Positions 1 through 9,078 of a stretch of 64,000 nucleotides of DNA are shown here, piece after piece (position 1 is the stretch's first letter; each line of letters opens with the position of its first letter). The notes under the pieces were generated by a model, which did no database searches, was not told the DNA's origin, and saw only the letters and a program-made list of their open reading frames with translations. Position numbers and translations under genes: made by a program. Origin of the DNA: Pedobacter sp. (GTDB lineage: Bacteria; Bacteroidota; Bacteroidia; Sphingobacteriales; Sphingobacteriaceae); NCBI RefSeq assembly GCF_031119335.1, contig NZ_JAVHXT010000004.1, positions 108,774 through 172,773 on the forward strand, in the 5' to 3' direction.

Positions 1-166
1 TATATTCAAACCACTTTCGATTGATTTCTTCGGGAACATTTTGGAAGATTTCTGTTCCAGGTTTGATGACTAAATCTAAAGGAACTTGGTGGTCTCTATT
101 ATAAAGTTGTATAAATTTATGGATCGGGTCTGCCAAAACTTCGTCCATATCTATGGCTATTCTCAT
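1..166 (-). CDS. 5'(3')-deoxyribonucleotidase-like protein, N-terminal part
   Basis: Partial gene running off the left edge; about 55 N-terminal residues are visible. The protein opens MRIAIDMDEVLADP, the DxDxV motif that carries the nucleophile and acid/base aspartates of HAD-superfamily phosphatases. This opening is typical of the NT5C-type 5'(3')-deoxyribonucleotidases common in Bacteroidota, which dephosphorylate dNMPs in the cytoplasm. The ATG is the complement of 164-166. The gene is divergent from rpsP. Only the first HAD motif can be seen, so the substrate class rests on the resemblance of these 55 residues. Confidence 0.75.
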   Translation of the reverse strand, partial: MRIAIDMDEVLADPIHKFIQLYNRDHQVPLDLVIKPGTEIFQNVPEEINRKWFEY

Positions 167-282
167 TGATAATATTGAATTTAGATGTGCAATGCAGTGA
201 TATAACCAAATATCGTTAAAAAGATGTTTCAGTTTTCATAATTGTTATTGAGGCACTGTATATTGCACTGGTTTTTTGGAAA

Positions 283-387
283 TAAACCTAATGGCAGCGG
301 ATATACTTTTTGTTTTTCCAAGCTAAACTTACGAAGTTTTCACGTGCACTTACTTTTGCAAAAAGATAGCAACGTACAGCAGGACTG
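283..387. repeat. Dispersed imperfect-hairpin element, copy 1
   Basis: The left arm reads AAACCTAATGGCAGCGGATA then ATACTTTTTG, and the right arm CAAAAAGATAGCAACGTACA then GCAGGACT. The same arms recur at 12686-12837 and 49129-49262, and a more divergent form lies at 2448-2526. The centre contains CTTACGAAGTTTT, a half of the palindrome found at 14253-14285. A 62-codon reading frame over this element (242-430) looks accidental. The rest of the 167-538 gap holds only the rpsP promoter. Confidence 0.6.
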
Positions 388-450
388 TGCTCGCCATGGA
401 AAGATAGCTTTGATTTTCAAACATTTATAAATGATTATTTTTTCGTAGGC

Positions 451-481
451 TTGCTAATTACCAACATATTGTTTACTTTTG
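451..481 (+). promoter_or_regulatory. Bacteroidota-type promoter of rpsP
   Basis: TTG at 451-453 and TACTTTTG at 474-481 (consensus TAnnTTTG), separated by 20 nt, fit the Bacteroidota -33/-7 promoter pattern. The ATG follows 57 nt later. Confidence 0.6.
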
Positions 482-538
482 CAGCCCCGCAATACGAAGT
501 TCCGGGAACTATGTTGAATACATAAACTATAAAAAAGA

Positions 539-1114
539 ATGGCAACTAAAATCAGATTGCAAAGATTCGGTAAAAAAGGAAAGCCTTTTTACCACGTGGT
601 AGTAGCAGATGCTCGTGCTCCAAGAGATGGAAAATTCATCGAGCGTTTAGGTTCTTACAACCCAAACACTAACCCAGCAACTATCGAACTTAACTTCGAT
701 AAAGCTGTAACTTGGGTACTTAACGGTGCTGAACCTACTGACACAGCTCGTGCTATCCTTTCTTACAAAGGTGTGCTTTACAAAAAACACTTAGAAGGTG
801 GTATCAGAAAAGGTGCTTTAACTCAAGAACAAGCAGATGCTAAATTTGCTACTTGGTTAGAAACTAAAGCTGGTAAAATTTCTGGAAAAACAGAAGGATT
901 GGCTACTAGCAAAGCTGAGGCACGTAAAGCGGCTTTAGCAGCAGAAGCTAAGAAAAATGAAGACAGAGCAGCAGCTATTGCAGCTAAAAACGCACCAGTT
1001 GCGGAAGAAGTTGTAGAAGAAGAAGTGGCTACTGAAGAGGCTCCAGCGGTAGAAGCTGAGGCAGCAACAGAAGCTCCTGCTGAAGAAACTCAAGCGGAAG
1101 ATAAAGCTGAATAA
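539..1114 (+). CDS. rpsP: 30S ribosomal protein S16
   Basis: Structural protein of the 30S subunit that helps fold the 5' domain of 16S rRNA. The opening [20 protein letters not shown] and the following [14 protein letters not shown] are the S16 signature. At 191 residues it is about twice the usual 80-90. From about residue 95 it carries an Ala/Glu/Lys-rich, highly charged tail ending in an acidic stretch, as is common for Bacteroidota S16. It starts the rpsP-rimM-trmD-rplS group but is followed by its own terminator. Confidence 0.97.
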   Translation: MATKIRLQRFGKKGKPFYHVVVADARAPRDGKFIERLGSYNPNTNPATIELNFDKAVTWVLNGAEPTDTARAILSYKGVLYKKHLEGGIRKGALTQEQADAKFATWLETKAGKISGKTEGLATSKAEARKAALAAEAKKNEDRAAAIAAKNAPVAEEVVEEEVATEEAPAVEAEAATEAPAEETQAEDKAE

Positions 1115-1133
1115 TTAACTTTACTTCAAAAAG

Positions 1134-1168
1134 AAATAGCGTTTCGAGTAAATCGGGACGCTATTTTT
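1134..1168 (+). terminator. Rho-independent terminator after rpsP
   Basis: AAATAGCGTTTCGA pairs with TCGGGACGCTATTT (14 bp with G-T wobbles) around a 5-nt loop, followed by a T run. It lies 20 nt after the rpsP stop. Confidence 0.75.
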
Positions 1169-1207
1169 ATACCCCTAAATCCCCTAAAGGGGACTTTCCA
1201 AAAGCGC

Positions 1208-1735
1208 ATGACTAAAGACGAAGCATTCTACATAGGTTATATTACTAAAACTAAAGGCTTAAAAGGCGAGGTACAACTTTTCTTCGAGTTTGAAGATTAC
1301 CACGATCTGGAGCTAGATGTAATATTTTTGGAATTGAATGGAAAAATGGTTCCCTTCTTTATTGCCAGCCATAAACTTTACGAAAACAAAACAGGCTTGT
1401 TCTATTTTGATGACATTGATCATGTAGACAAGGCACTGCCTTTGGTAAAGAAAAAAGCTTACTTGCCTTTGAGCAAAAAACCAGAACGTGATGAAGATGA
1501 ATTCTACTATACCGATTTAAAAGGTTTTATTGCTGTTGATGAAACTTTGGGCGAACTGGGCGAAATTATAGAAGTAAATGAATATCCACAGCAGTTTGTA
1601 GCGACGGTGCATTATAAAAATACCGATGTGCTGTTTCCTTTAAACGAAGACTTTATTGTAGAGATAGACGATGAAGAAAATATTCTTACCTTAGATTTAC
1701 CAGAGGGATTATTGGATGTTTACCTTAATCAGTAG
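1208..1735 (+). CDS. rimM: Ribosome maturation factor RimM
   Basis: Assembly factor needed for efficient maturation of the 30S head; it binds S19. The N-terminal barrel is recognisable from YIGYITKTKGLKGEVQL (the G-x-x-KGEV motif). The C-terminal PRC-barrel includes YYTDLKGFIAVDE (about residues 99-112) and ends in LPEGLLDVYL. At 175 residues it has the standard length. It lies between rpsP and trmD as in many bacteria. The ATG follows a small palindrome CCCCTAAAGGGG (1181-1192), a form of another dispersed repeat. Confidence 0.95.
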   Translation: MTKDEAFYIGYITKTKGLKGEVQLFFEFEDYHDLELDVIFLELNGKMVPFFIASHKLYENKTGLFYFDDIDHVDKALPLVKKKAYLPLSKKPERDEDEFYYTDLKGFIAVDETLGELGEIIEVNEYPQQFVATVHYKNTDVLFPLNEDFIVEIDDEENILTLDLPEGLLDVYLNQ

Positions 1736-1777
1736 CGTGCAGCAAACAAAAGCTAGTTTATTTAAGTTTGTATAATT

Positions 1778-2416
1778 ATGAAAGGGTTTGGCGCTTATTG
1801 TCTCATTATTTTAACGTCGTTAATTATTGCTTGTACGGGCACTGATCGTTCGGCGGATTCTACATTATCAAAAGATACGATTAAGAACCAAAAGCCAACA
1901 GACACCATTGGCGACGAGGAAACGATTAGCACCATTGCCTCAGAAATACTTACAACCTTAAAAGCAAAAGACTACAAAGCATTTGCGGCTTACTTTCACC
2001 CAACAGAGGGCGTTGTTTTTTCTCCCTACGGATTTATAGATACCAAAACTTCGAAAAAACTAACAAAAGCCACCTTCTTAAAGTTAATAGAAGAACATGG
2101 CTCGGTAATTTGGGGAAGTTACGATGGCTCTGGTGAGACAATTAGATTGACTGCCCAGCAATACTTGGATAAGTTTGTATACAACGCTGATTACATCAAC
2201 GCAGAGAAAACTGCTTACAATCAAATTATCGGTAAAGGAAATTCCTTAAACAATCTGAACGAAATTTTCCCTCAATATCCTTTCGTAGAATATCACTTTA
2301 GTGGTTTCGACAAAAAATACGAAGGTATGGATTGGACTAGCCTGCGCTTGGTGTTTAAGCTGCACCAAAGCAATTATTATCTGGTGGCGGTTGTGCATGA
2401 TCAGTGGACGACATAA
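1778..2416 (+). CDS. Uncharacterised lipoprotein
   Basis: The 212-residue product begins with a signal sequence ending in the lipobox LIIAC (Cys about residue 19), so an envelope lipoprotein is expected. The mature part starts with a short polar linker and then a compact domain beginning TIASEILTTLKAKDYKAFAAYF, which suggests an NTF2-like or similar alpha+beta fold without a clear catalytic motif. I do not recognise a named family. Its place between rimM and trmD breaks the usual order of this conserved group; trmD has its own promoter just downstream. Confidence 0.8.
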   Translation: MKGFGAYCLIILTSLIIACTGTDRSADSTLSKDTIKNQKPTDTIGDEETISTIASEILTTLKAKDYKAFAAYFHPTEGVVFSPYGFIDTKTSKKLTKATFLKLIEEHGSVIWGSYDGSGETIRLTAQQYLDKFVYNADYINAEKTAYNQIIGKGNSLNNLNEIFPQYPFVEYHFSGFDKKYEGMDWTSLRLVFKLHQSNYYLVAVVHDQWTT

Positions 2417-2447
2417 TTTAAGTTTATTGCAAAATTGTTTGGTTAAT

Positions 2448-2526
2448 AAACCCGGTTGTAGCGAAAAGCCCGGAATGAGCGAGCGTTAGCGAAGCAAGTG
2501 AGGACTTGTAGCGGAAAACGGGACTA
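2448..2526. repeat. Dispersed repeat, divergent copy 2
   Basis: AAACCCGGTTGTAGCGAAAA ... TTGTAGCGGAAAACGGGACT. It shares the TTGTAGCG(A/G)AAA and GGGACT parts of the hairpin family at 283, 12686 and 49129, and has an internal GAGCGAGCGTTAGCGAAGC stretch. Confidence 0.5.
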
Positions 2527-2604
2527 AACCTCAATAGCTACAGTGTATGTGCTTTTCAAAAATCATAAGCCATTTGCACCCTGTTCGGAATCACAAACAA
2601 TTAT

Positions 2605-2612
2605 TACCTTTG
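2605..2612 (+). promoter_or_regulatory. -7 box of trmD, 4 nt from the ATG
   Basis: TACCTTTG matches TAnnTTTG exactly and is followed by only CGCC before the trmD ATG at 2617, so a leaderless or nearly leaderless transcript is expected. No convincing -33 box was found. Confidence 0.55.
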
Positions 2613-2616
2613 CGCC

Positions 2617-3291
2617 ATGCGTTTCGATATCATTTCTGTACTGCCCGATTTATTGACTAGTCCTTTTGCTCATTCTATTTTACAACGAGCACAGAAAAAG
2701 GGAATTGCAGAAATTGTAGTGCACAACTTAAGGGATTATGCCACCAACAAACAAAAAAGCGTAGACGACTACCCATACGGTGGCGGTAGTGGCATGGTAA
2801 TGAGCATCCCTCCTTTTGCGGCCTGCATAGAAAAACTTCAGGAAGAACGTACTTATGATGAAATCATTTTCATGAGCCCCGATGGTGAAACGCTAAACCA
2901 AACCATTGCGAATGAACTGTCTATCAAAGGTAATATCATCATTTTATGCGGCCACTATAAAGGGATTGACCAACGTATCCGTGATATTTATGTAACTAGA
3001 GAAATTTCTATTGGCGATTATGTGCTTTCTGGTGGTGAGTTGCCGGCAGCAGTTTTGGTAGATGCTATTACCAGATTAATTCCTGGTGTGCTTAATGATG
3101 AAACCTCTGCTTTATCAGATAGCTTTCAGGGAGAGCTACTAGATGCGCCGGTTTATACCAGACCAGCAGATTGGCGTGGGCATAAAATTCCGGATATTTT
3201 GTTGAGTGGCCATGAAGCTAAGATTAACGAATGGCGACATGAAGAAGCGTTGAAAAGAACACAGCAACGCCGCCCCGATTTGCTAAAATAA
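2617..3291 (+). CDS. trmD: tRNA (guanine37-N1)-methyltransferase
   Basis: Methylates G37 of tRNAs next to the anticodon using S-adenosylmethionine, preventing +1 frameshifts. The 224-residue protein has the SPOUT/TrmD signatures: [13 protein letters not shown] at the start, [25 protein letters not shown] (AdoMet-binding trefoil knot), [13 protein letters not shown] and the C-terminal [23 protein letters not shown] motif (here [11 protein letters not shown]). Length is standard. It is followed by rplS after a 150-nt gap. Confidence 0.97.
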   Translation: MRFDIISVLPDLLTSPFAHSILQRAQKKGIAEIVVHNLRDYATNKQKSVDDYPYGGGSGMVMSIPPFAACIEKLQEERTYDEIIFMSPDGETLNQTIANELSIKGNIIILCGHYKGIDQRIRDIYVTREISIGDYVLSGGELPAAVLVDAITRLIPGVLNDETSALSDSFQGELLDAPVYTRPADWRGHKIPDILLSGHEAKINEWRHEEALKRTQQRRPDLLK

Positions 3292-3441
3292 CGTAGCAAT
3301 GAAGAGATTTGATAATTAGCTAAGTGGCAAAATTTTAAATCGACAAATATTTTTAAATTTCACTTTTATTTTAAAAAAATAATCCCTAATATTGCAGTCC
3401 GATTTTAAACAATACAAAAATCGGCTTAATAGCTTAAAATC

Positions 3442-3789
3442 ATGGATTTAGTAAAATTTGTAGAAGAACAGGTAAGCACTAAAAAAGAATTTCCTTCTTT
3501 TAAATCAGGAGATACAATCAGTGTTCATTATAAAATTCGCGAGGGTAACAAAGAACGTGTTCAAATTTACCAAGGTGTTGTTATTCAACGTAACAGTGCT
3601 GGCGCTAACGAAACTTTTACTGTTCGTAAAATTAGTAATGGTGTTGGTGTAGAGCGTATCTTCCCTATCAGTTCTCCAAATATCGAGAAAGTAGAAGTTA
3701 ACAGCTATGGTAAAGTACGTAGAGCTAAATTGTTCTATTTACGTAGCTTAACTGGTAAAGCAGCTCGTATCAAATCTTTAAGAAAGTAA
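3442..3789 (+). CDS. rplS: 50S ribosomal protein L19
   Basis: Large-subunit protein at the 30S-50S interface. The 115-residue sequence shows the L19 pattern [47 protein letters not shown] and the basic end [17 protein letters not shown]. The gene follows trmD as usual. A weak -7 box (TAATATTG, 3387-3394) lies upstream, and a strong terminator lies 25 nt after the stop. Confidence 0.97.
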   Translation: MDLVKFVEEQVSTKKEFPSFKSGDTISVHYKIREGNKERVQIYQGVVIQRNSAGANETFTVRKISNGVGVERIFPISSPNIEKVEVNSYGKVRRAKLFYLRSLTGKAARIKSLRK

Positions 3790-3814
3790 TCCACTTTCTA
3801 TAGAAAAAATATAA

Positions 3815-3840
3815 CCTCGACGTAACGTCGGGGTTTTTTT
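3815..3840 (+). terminator. Rho-independent terminator after rplS
   Basis: CCTCGACG / CGTCGGGG (8 bp, one T-G pair) with loop TAA, followed by seven T. Confidence 0.85.
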
Positions 3841-3846
3841 GTTTTA

Positions 3847-3854
3847 TATCTTTG
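3847..3854 (+). promoter_or_regulatory. -7 box of the amino-acid dehydrogenase gene
   Basis: TATCTTTG (TAnnTTTG) lies directly after the rplS terminator and about 94 nt before the preferred ATG at 3948. No good -33 box is visible. Confidence 0.4.
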
Positions 3855-3947
3855 CGCAACCAAATAAAAATCTGATAGTGACATGTTGTGAGCACTTTAC
3901 TAACTTTTGCTCATGATAGCTTCATTATTTATAAAAATGAACACCAA

Positions 3948-5174
3948 ATGAAAGAACTTTTAAAGAAGTACGAAGAAAAACAACCAGAAATTGTTTTTGA
4001 ATGGAAAGACAAAGAATCGGAAGCTGAAGGTTGGGTAGTAATTAACTCTTTGCGTGGCGGTGCTGCTGGCGGTGGCACTAGAATGCGTAAAGGGCTAGAC
4101 AAAAACGAGGTAGAATCTTTGGCAAAAACAATGGAAGTAAAATTCACGGTTTCTGGCCCTCCTATTGGCGGTGCAAAATCGGGAATTAACTTTGATCCTG
4201 CCGACCCACGTAAGAAAGAGGTGCTGGAACGTTGGTACAAAGCTGTAATGCCTCTGCTTAAAAACTATTACGGTACCGGCGGCGATTTAAATATCGACGA
4301 AATTCACGAAGTTATTCCAATTACCGAAGGTTATGGCTTGTGGCACCCACAAGAAGGTGTAATTAGCGGACACTACCAGGCTAGAGAAAACGAACGTATC
4401 CACCAAATTGGTCAGTTGCGTTACGGTGTTTCTAAAGTATTGGAAGATTTGACCTACACACCAGACATCAAAAGAAAGTATAAAGTTGCCGACATGATTA
4501 CGGGTTACGGTGTTTCTGAATCTATTAGACACTTTTACCAAATTTGGGGAGGCGAAATTAAAGGCAAAAAAGCTATTATTCAAGGTTGGGGCAACGTGGC
4601 TGCAGCTGCCGGCTATTATTTGGCACAACAAGGCGTAAAAGTGGTTGGTATTATTGATCGTGTTGGTGGGTTGATTAATCCGGAAGGATTTAGCCAAGAA
4701 GAAGTAGCCCAACTTTTCAATAACCGTGTAAACAATACTTTGGTTGCTGATAATTTGATCTCTTTTGAAGAGGCAAACGAGAAGATTTGGAGCATGGGAG
4801 CTGAAATTTTCGTTCCAGCGGCAGCTTCAAGATTAGTAAAACAGCACGAAGTAGACCAAATGATCGCAGCCGGAATGGAAGTAATTGCCTGCGGTGCTAA
4901 TGTACCTTTTGCAGACAAAGAAATCTTCTTCGGTAGCATTATGGAACACGCCGACAATCATCTAGCGGTAATTCCAGATTTTATAGCCAACTGCGGCATG
5001 GCGAGGGTATTTGCTTACTTGATGCAACGCAACGTAGAAATGAGCGACGACGCCATTTTCACAGACGCATCTAACATCATCGGCAACGCACTTAAAGCCG
5101 TATACCAAACATCTAGCAAGAAAACAAATCTATCAAGCACTGCGTTCGAGATCGCACTAAAACAACTCCTATAA
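3948..5174 (+). CDS. Glu/Leu/Phe/Val dehydrogenase family protein
   Basis: NAD(P)-dependent oxidative deamination of an amino acid (glutamate, leucine, valine or phenylalanine type). The N-terminal dimerisation/catalytic domain shows INSLRGGAAGGGTRM, PIGGAKSGI (substrate-binding glycines and catalytic lysine region) and YGTGGDLNIDE. The Rossmann domain shows GWGNVAAAAGYYL. A GTG at 3888 extends the frame by 20 residues, but ATG 3948 gives MKELLKKYEEKQPEIVFEW, the start I recall for Bacteroidota relatives (408 residues). The exact substrate cannot be decided. The mscS-like gene begins 3 nt after the stop. Confidence 0.88.
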   Translation: MKELLKKYEEKQPEIVFEWKDKESEAEGWVVINSLRGGAAGGGTRMRKGLDKNEVESLAKTMEVKFTVSGPPIGGAKSGINFDPADPRKKEVLERWYKAVMPLLKNYYGTGGDLNIDEIHEVIPITEGYGLWHPQEGVISGHYQARENERIHQIGQLRYGVSKVLEDLTYTPDIKRKYKVADMITGYGVSESIRHFYQIWGGEIKGKKAIIQGWGNVAAAAGYYLAQQGVKVVGIIDRVGGLINPEGFSQEEVAQLFNNRVNNTLVADNLISFEEANEKIWSMGAEIFVPAAASRLVKQHEVDQMIAAGMEVIACGANVPFADKEIFFGSIMEHADNHLAVIPDFIANCGMARVFAYLMQRNVEMSDDAIFTDASNIIGNALKAVYQTSSKKTNLSSTAFEIALKQLL

Positions 5175-5177
5175 TCT

Positions 5178-6317
5178 ATGGACATTACTTTTTTCGAACA
5201 GATTTTTTGGGGCAATAGCCTAAAAACTTATGCCATAATTACCGGTATCATCATTATTGGCTTGTTATTTAAAAGGATAGTATCCCGCTTATTAAGCCAA
5301 TTGATATTTAAGCTATTCAAAAAATTTGCGGATCAAGTTAATTCCGAAACTTTTATTGCGCTACTGATAAAGCCAATTGAATTTTTTATTAGCGTATTCA
5401 CTTTCTACATCGCCATTAAGCGATTAAAGCATCCGCTTGATGTTACCTTCTTTAAATACAAAAAGACCATCGACAAAGTAAAGATTGATGAAGTTTTCAC
5501 CATTGGCGAGCTGGTAGATAAAGTATTCCTTTTCCTTATTTTGCTATCGATCTTTTGGATTGTTTTACGCATTATCGACTTTGTTGCCCACGTATTATTG
5601 GTACGAGCCGCTAAAACAAAAAACAAAGCAGATGATCAACTGGTGCCATTCATCAAAGAACTATTGAAGTTTATCATTGCATTTATTGGGTTTTTCGTGC
5701 TGCTTGGTTATGTTTTTGAAGTAAATGCGGTAAGTTTAATTACTGGTTTGGGTATTGGCGGTATTGCAATAGCCATGGCCGCTAAAGAAAGTTTGGAAAA
5801 CCTTTTGGGCTCTTTCCTTATTTTCTTAGACAAACCTTTTACAGTTGGTGATGTGGTTAAAGTTGACGGCATTGAGGGAACTATTGAGCGTGTAGGCTTT
5901 AGAAGTACCGTGCTACGCAGTGCGGATAAAACTACGTATGTAATTCCAAACCGCTCTATGATTGACGGCGTGTTGGAAAACTTAACTATGAGAAATGCCC
6001 GTAGAGTGAAATTTGATATTGGTTTGGTTTACGAAACTAGCAACGATGTATTAAAGAAAGTTATTGCGGATATCAGCACATTTTTAAACGAAAACCCGGC
6101 TACAACAGATGCTACCGTTGCACTTGATTCGTTCGGAGATTCGGCCCTGAACATTCAAATTATCTACTTGGTGCCCATGAAGAAGGAATTTGACTTGGCA
6201 AGAGTGAAGGAAGCCGTAAACTTTGCGATTATTGAAATTGTACAGCAAAACGGTTCTGACTTTGCTTACCCAACACAACGCAGCATTGGAGAAAGCACGT
6301 CATCAAAAAACGAATAA
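5178..6317 (+). CDS. MscS-family mechanosensitive channel
   Basis: Inner-membrane small-conductance mechanosensitive channel that releases solutes on hypo-osmotic stress. The 379-residue protein has four hydrophobic segments (about residues 15-30, 70-85, 110-130, 155-180), then the pore helix and beta domain: ITGLGIGGIAIAMAAKESLENLLGSFLIF, then DKPFTVGDVVKVDGIEGTIERVGFRST and YVIPNRSMID, all classical MscS signatures. The start is 3 nt after the dehydrogenase gene, so the two are probably cotranscribed, ending at the terminator at 6346. Confidence 0.92.
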   Translation: MDITFFEQIFWGNSLKTYAIITGIIIIGLLFKRIVSRLLSQLIFKLFKKFADQVNSETFIALLIKPIEFFISVFTFYIAIKRLKHPLDVTFFKYKKTIDKVKIDEVFTIGELVDKVFLFLILLSIFWIVLRIIDFVAHVLLVRAAKTKNKADDQLVPFIKELLKFIIAFIGFFVLLGYVFEVNAVSLITGLGIGGIAIAMAAKESLENLLGSFLIFLDKPFTVGDVVKVDGIEGTIERVGFRSTVLRSADKTTYVIPNRSMIDGVLENLTMRNARRVKFDIGLVYETSNDVLKKVIADISTFLNENPATTDATVALDSFGDSALNIQIIYLVPMKKEFDLARVKEAVNFAIIEIVQQNGSDFAYPTQRSIGESTSSKNE

Positions 6318-6345
6318 ATAAGTCTTTTAGAAAAGCAATTGCAGC

Positions 6346-6376
6346 AGCCCGATTAAATTTTAGTCGGGCTTTTTTG
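6346..6376 (+). terminator. Rho-independent terminator after the MscS gene
   Basis: AGCCCGATTAAA / TTTAGTCGGGCT (12 bp, one T-G pair) with a T-rich tail. Confidence 0.8.
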
Positions 6377-6422
6377 CTATCAACCTAAGTTCGATGATTA
6401 AATATGCCAAAACAAAATATGA

Positions 6423-7838
6423 TTAAGCCTTCGCTAATTTGCTCGGACAAACAAAATCGGTACGTTTTAGGTTGGTGTTTTTAATGGCACCGTAACCACC
6501 AGCAACATCAATTACGTTATCGATTCCTCTTGATTTTAAAATGGAAGCGGCAATCATAGAACGGTAACCACCCGCACAGTGGATATAGTATGTTTTATCG
6601 CTTTCCACTTCATGCGTCCAATCATTAATGTAGTCCAACGGACGAGGATGTGTAAATTCTAAATGTTCTGCTTCATATTCTCCCGGCTTGCGTACATCTA
6701 GCGCTAAGATATCTTCGTTCTTTTGGTAAGCTTTCTCAAATTCTTCCGCAGAAACTGAAGCAATAAAATCTGTTTGTTTACCTGCTTTTTGCCAAGCAAC
6801 AATACCACCTTCCAAATAGCCAATGGTATTATCATAACCTACACGAGCCAAGCGGGTAATCGTTTCTTCGGCTTTTCCTTCATCAGTTACCAACAAAATA
6901 TTTTGTTTCAAATCTGGAATTAACGCACCTACCCAAGGGGCAAATTGTCCATTTAAACCAATGTTGATTGAGTTTGGAATAAAGTCTTTGGCAAAAACTT
7001 GAGGATCACGAGTATCTAAAATCAAAGCATCTGTCTGATTTGCTAAATCTTCAAAAGCTTGCGCATCTAGCGGATTTAACCCCTTTTCAAAAACCTCGTC
7101 GATGCTCTCGTAACCACCTTTGTTCATGGCTGCATTTTTAGCGAAATATTGTGGTGGAGGCAAAATACCATCCGTTACTTCTTTAATGAACTGTTCTTTG
7201 GTTTCGGCCTTTAAAGCATAATTTACCTGCTTTTGGTGTCCTAAAGTATCGAAAGTTTCTTTACTCATGCTCTTGCCACAAGCCGAACCCGCACCATGAC
7301 CAGGATAAACGATTACATCATCTGCCAAAGGTTTTATTTTTTCATTTAGCGAATCGTAAAGTAGCCCAGCTAGATCATTCATGGTTAAAGTGCCTTTTTG
7401 AGCTAAATCTGGGCGACCAACATCACCAATAAACAAAGTATCTCCAGTGAAAATACAATGATTTTTACCTTGTGCATCAGTTAGCAAATAAGTTGTTGAT
7501 TCTAAAGTATGTCCCGGTGTATGCAAAACAGTGATGGTTAAATCGCCTATTTTGAATTGCTCCCCATCGGTTGCGATATGCGCTTCGAAAGCAGTTGTAG
7601 CCGTTGGCCCATAAACGATAGTGGCGCCAGATTTCTCAGCCAAATCTACGTGACCAGAAACAAAATCTGCATGAAAATGAGTTTCGAAGATATATTTAAT
7701 TTTCGCTCCGTTTTTTTCTGCCTTTGCCAAATATGGTCCAACTTCACGAAGTGGATCGATAATAGCGGCTTCGCCATTGCTTTCTATGTAATAGGCAGCT
7801 TCGGCCAAACATCCGGTGTATATTTGTTCTATCTTCAT
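6423..7838 (-). CDS. MBL-fold persulfide dioxygenase-like protein with two rhodanese domains
   Basis: Probably oxidises glutathione- or bacillithiol-type persulfides to sulfite and thiol, as ETHE1/CstB-type enzymes do. Residues 1 to about 230 form a metallo-beta-lactamase fold with THFHADFVSGH and GDTLFIGDVGRPDL. Two rhodanese domains follow (about 270-355 and 375-465). Only the second retains the active cysteine (YIHCAGGYRS); the first has LVTDEGKAEE at that loop and is probably inactive. The 471-residue length suits this architecture. A -7 box TACCTTTG lies upstream on the minus strand near 7895. The bacillithiol-system gene at 19491 gives a possible thiol context. Confidence 0.88.
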   Translation of the reverse strand: MKIEQIYTGCLAEAAYYIESNGEAAIIDPLREVGPYLAKAEKNGAKIKYIFETHFHADFVSGHVDLAEKSGATIVYGPTATTAFEAHIATDGEQFKIGDLTITVLHTPGHTLESTTYLLTDAQGKNHCIFTGDTLFIGDVGRPDLAQKGTLTMNDLAGLLYDSLNEKIKPLADDVIVYPGHGAGSACGKSMSKETFDTLGHQKQVNYALKAETKEQFIKEVTDGILPPPQYFAKNAAMNKGGYESIDEVFEKGLNPLDAQAFEDLANQTDALILDTRDPQVFAKDFIPNSINIGLNGQFAPWVGALIPDLKQNILLVTDEGKAEETITRLARVGYDNTIGYLEGGIVAWQKAGKQTDFIASVSAEEFEKAYQKNEDILALDVRKPGEYEAEHLEFTHPRPLDYINDWTHEVESDKTYYIHCAGGYRSMIAASILKSRGIDNVIDVAGGYGAIKNTNLKRTDFVCPSKLAKA

Positions 7839-8030
7839 GTTTTAGATATGAGTAATCAGATTTGAGATATGAGATTTCCCCTCGTTGCTAACAAAGGTAA
7901 GATTAAAGCCTTGTTTATGGAATGACAGCCATCATAATTGCAGAAGTTTTACTTAACCCCAAGCTCCTAAAGGGGAAATTTTACCAACTTTGACCCAAAG
8001 CCGTTGATTTTTACGAACTCTCGCCCTTTA

Positions 8031-8059
8031 GGGAGAGATGCCCAACGGGTAGAGAGGGT
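8031..8059. repeat. 29-bp dispersed repeat, copy 1
   Basis: GGGAGAGATGCCCAACGGG followed by TAGAGAGGGT; 28 of 29 bases are identical to 42332-42360. It sits next to the 3' end of the asparaginase gene. Confidence 0.7.
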
Positions 8060-8061
8060 TA

Positions 8062-9078
8062 TTAATTCGTCAACTCACCAGCAATTGGTGCTTCCATTTG
8101 TGCTTTAATTTCTTCTTTAGTTAAATCTGCGCCCAAAAGATACATCAACTTGGTCACAGCAGTTTCAAAAGTCATATCATAACCACTAATTACGCCCATG
8201 TTCTTCATTTCGCTACTGGTTTCATACATTCCTAACTGCACCGAGCCACGTTGACACTGAGAAATGTCCACAATGTGTTTCCCATTTGCAATTGCTTCTG
8301 CCAAAGCATCGGTAAACCATTTGGCTGTGGTAGCATTGCCAGATCCAAAAGTTTCCAGTACAATAGCTTTTACTTTTGATCTAGTCACGGCGTAAACCAC
8401 TTCTTCGGTCATGCCAGGATAGATTTTCAATACACCGATATTTGCATCGAACTTAGTCTGGATATAAAAAGATTCCGTTGGAACAGGTAAAATATCGTTA
8501 TGAAAAAAAGATAACTGTACACCGGCCTCGGCTAAAATTGGATAGTTTGGCGAACGGAAAGCTTCAAATTTCTCGGTGTTGTACTTGATAGAACGGTTAC
8601 CCCTAAAAAGCTGATTATCAAAATAGATGCAAACTTCGGGCACTACGGCCTTACCTTTGTTTTTTGTAGCCGCAATTTCTAATGCTGTAATTAGATTTTC
8701 TTTCGCATCTGTACGTATTTCTCCAATTGGTAATTGCGAACCTGTTAAAACCACTGGTTTGGCCAAGTTCTTCAGCATAAAGCTTAAAGCAGATGCTGTG
8801 AATGACATGGTATCAGAACCGTGAAGAATTACAAAACCGTCAAATTCTTCATAATTGCTTTGAATTAATTCTGCCAAAATTTTCCATTGATCCGGATGCA
8901 TGTTCGACGAATCGATAATTGGCACGAAAGAATGTACTACCATTTCGTAATCCAAACGAGCGAGCTCAGGAACATTTTCTTTGATTTGTTCGAAATCGAA
9001 AGGAATTAAAACACCGGTTTTGGCATCGTTTACCATACCGATGGTGCCTCCGGTATAGATGATGAGTATTTTAGTCAT
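8062..9078 (-). CDS. ansA: Type I L-asparaginase
   Basis: Hydrolyses asparagine to aspartate and ammonia; no signal peptide, so cytoplasmic type I. The 338-residue sequence has the first catalytic motif YTGGTIGM (Thr about residue 11) and the second, FVILHGSDTM (Thr-Asp-Lys triad region), followed by PVVLTGSQLPIGEIRTDAKENL. Length is normal. The flanking 9079-9531 space contains only a repeat (9300-9375) and no clear gene. Confidence 0.92.
   Translation of the reverse strand: MTKILIIYTGGTIGMVNDAKTGVLIPFDFEQIKENVPELARLDYEMVVHSFVPIIDSSNMHPDQWKILAELIQSNYEEFDGFVILHGSDTMSFTASALSFMLKNLAKPVVLTGSQLPIGEIRTDAKENLITALEIAATKNKGKAVVPEVCIYFDNQLFRGNRSIKYNTEKFEAFRSPNYPILAEAGVQLSFFHNDILPVPTESFYIQTKFDANIGVLKIYPGMTEEVVYAVTRSKVKAIVLETFGSGNATTAKWFTDALAEAIANGKHIVDISQCQRGSVQLGMYETSSEMKNMGVISGYDMTFETAVTKLMYLLGADLTKEEIKAQMEAPIAGELTN

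Noticed and set aside
242..430. 62-codon reading frame before rpsP
   Set aside because: It overlies a dispersed hairpin repeat, has no recognisable domain and the composition of a chance frame.
4287..4712. Antisense frame (141 codons) within the amino-acid dehydrogenase
   Set aside because: Opposite strand of a clearly conserved gene, with no promoter and no known domain.
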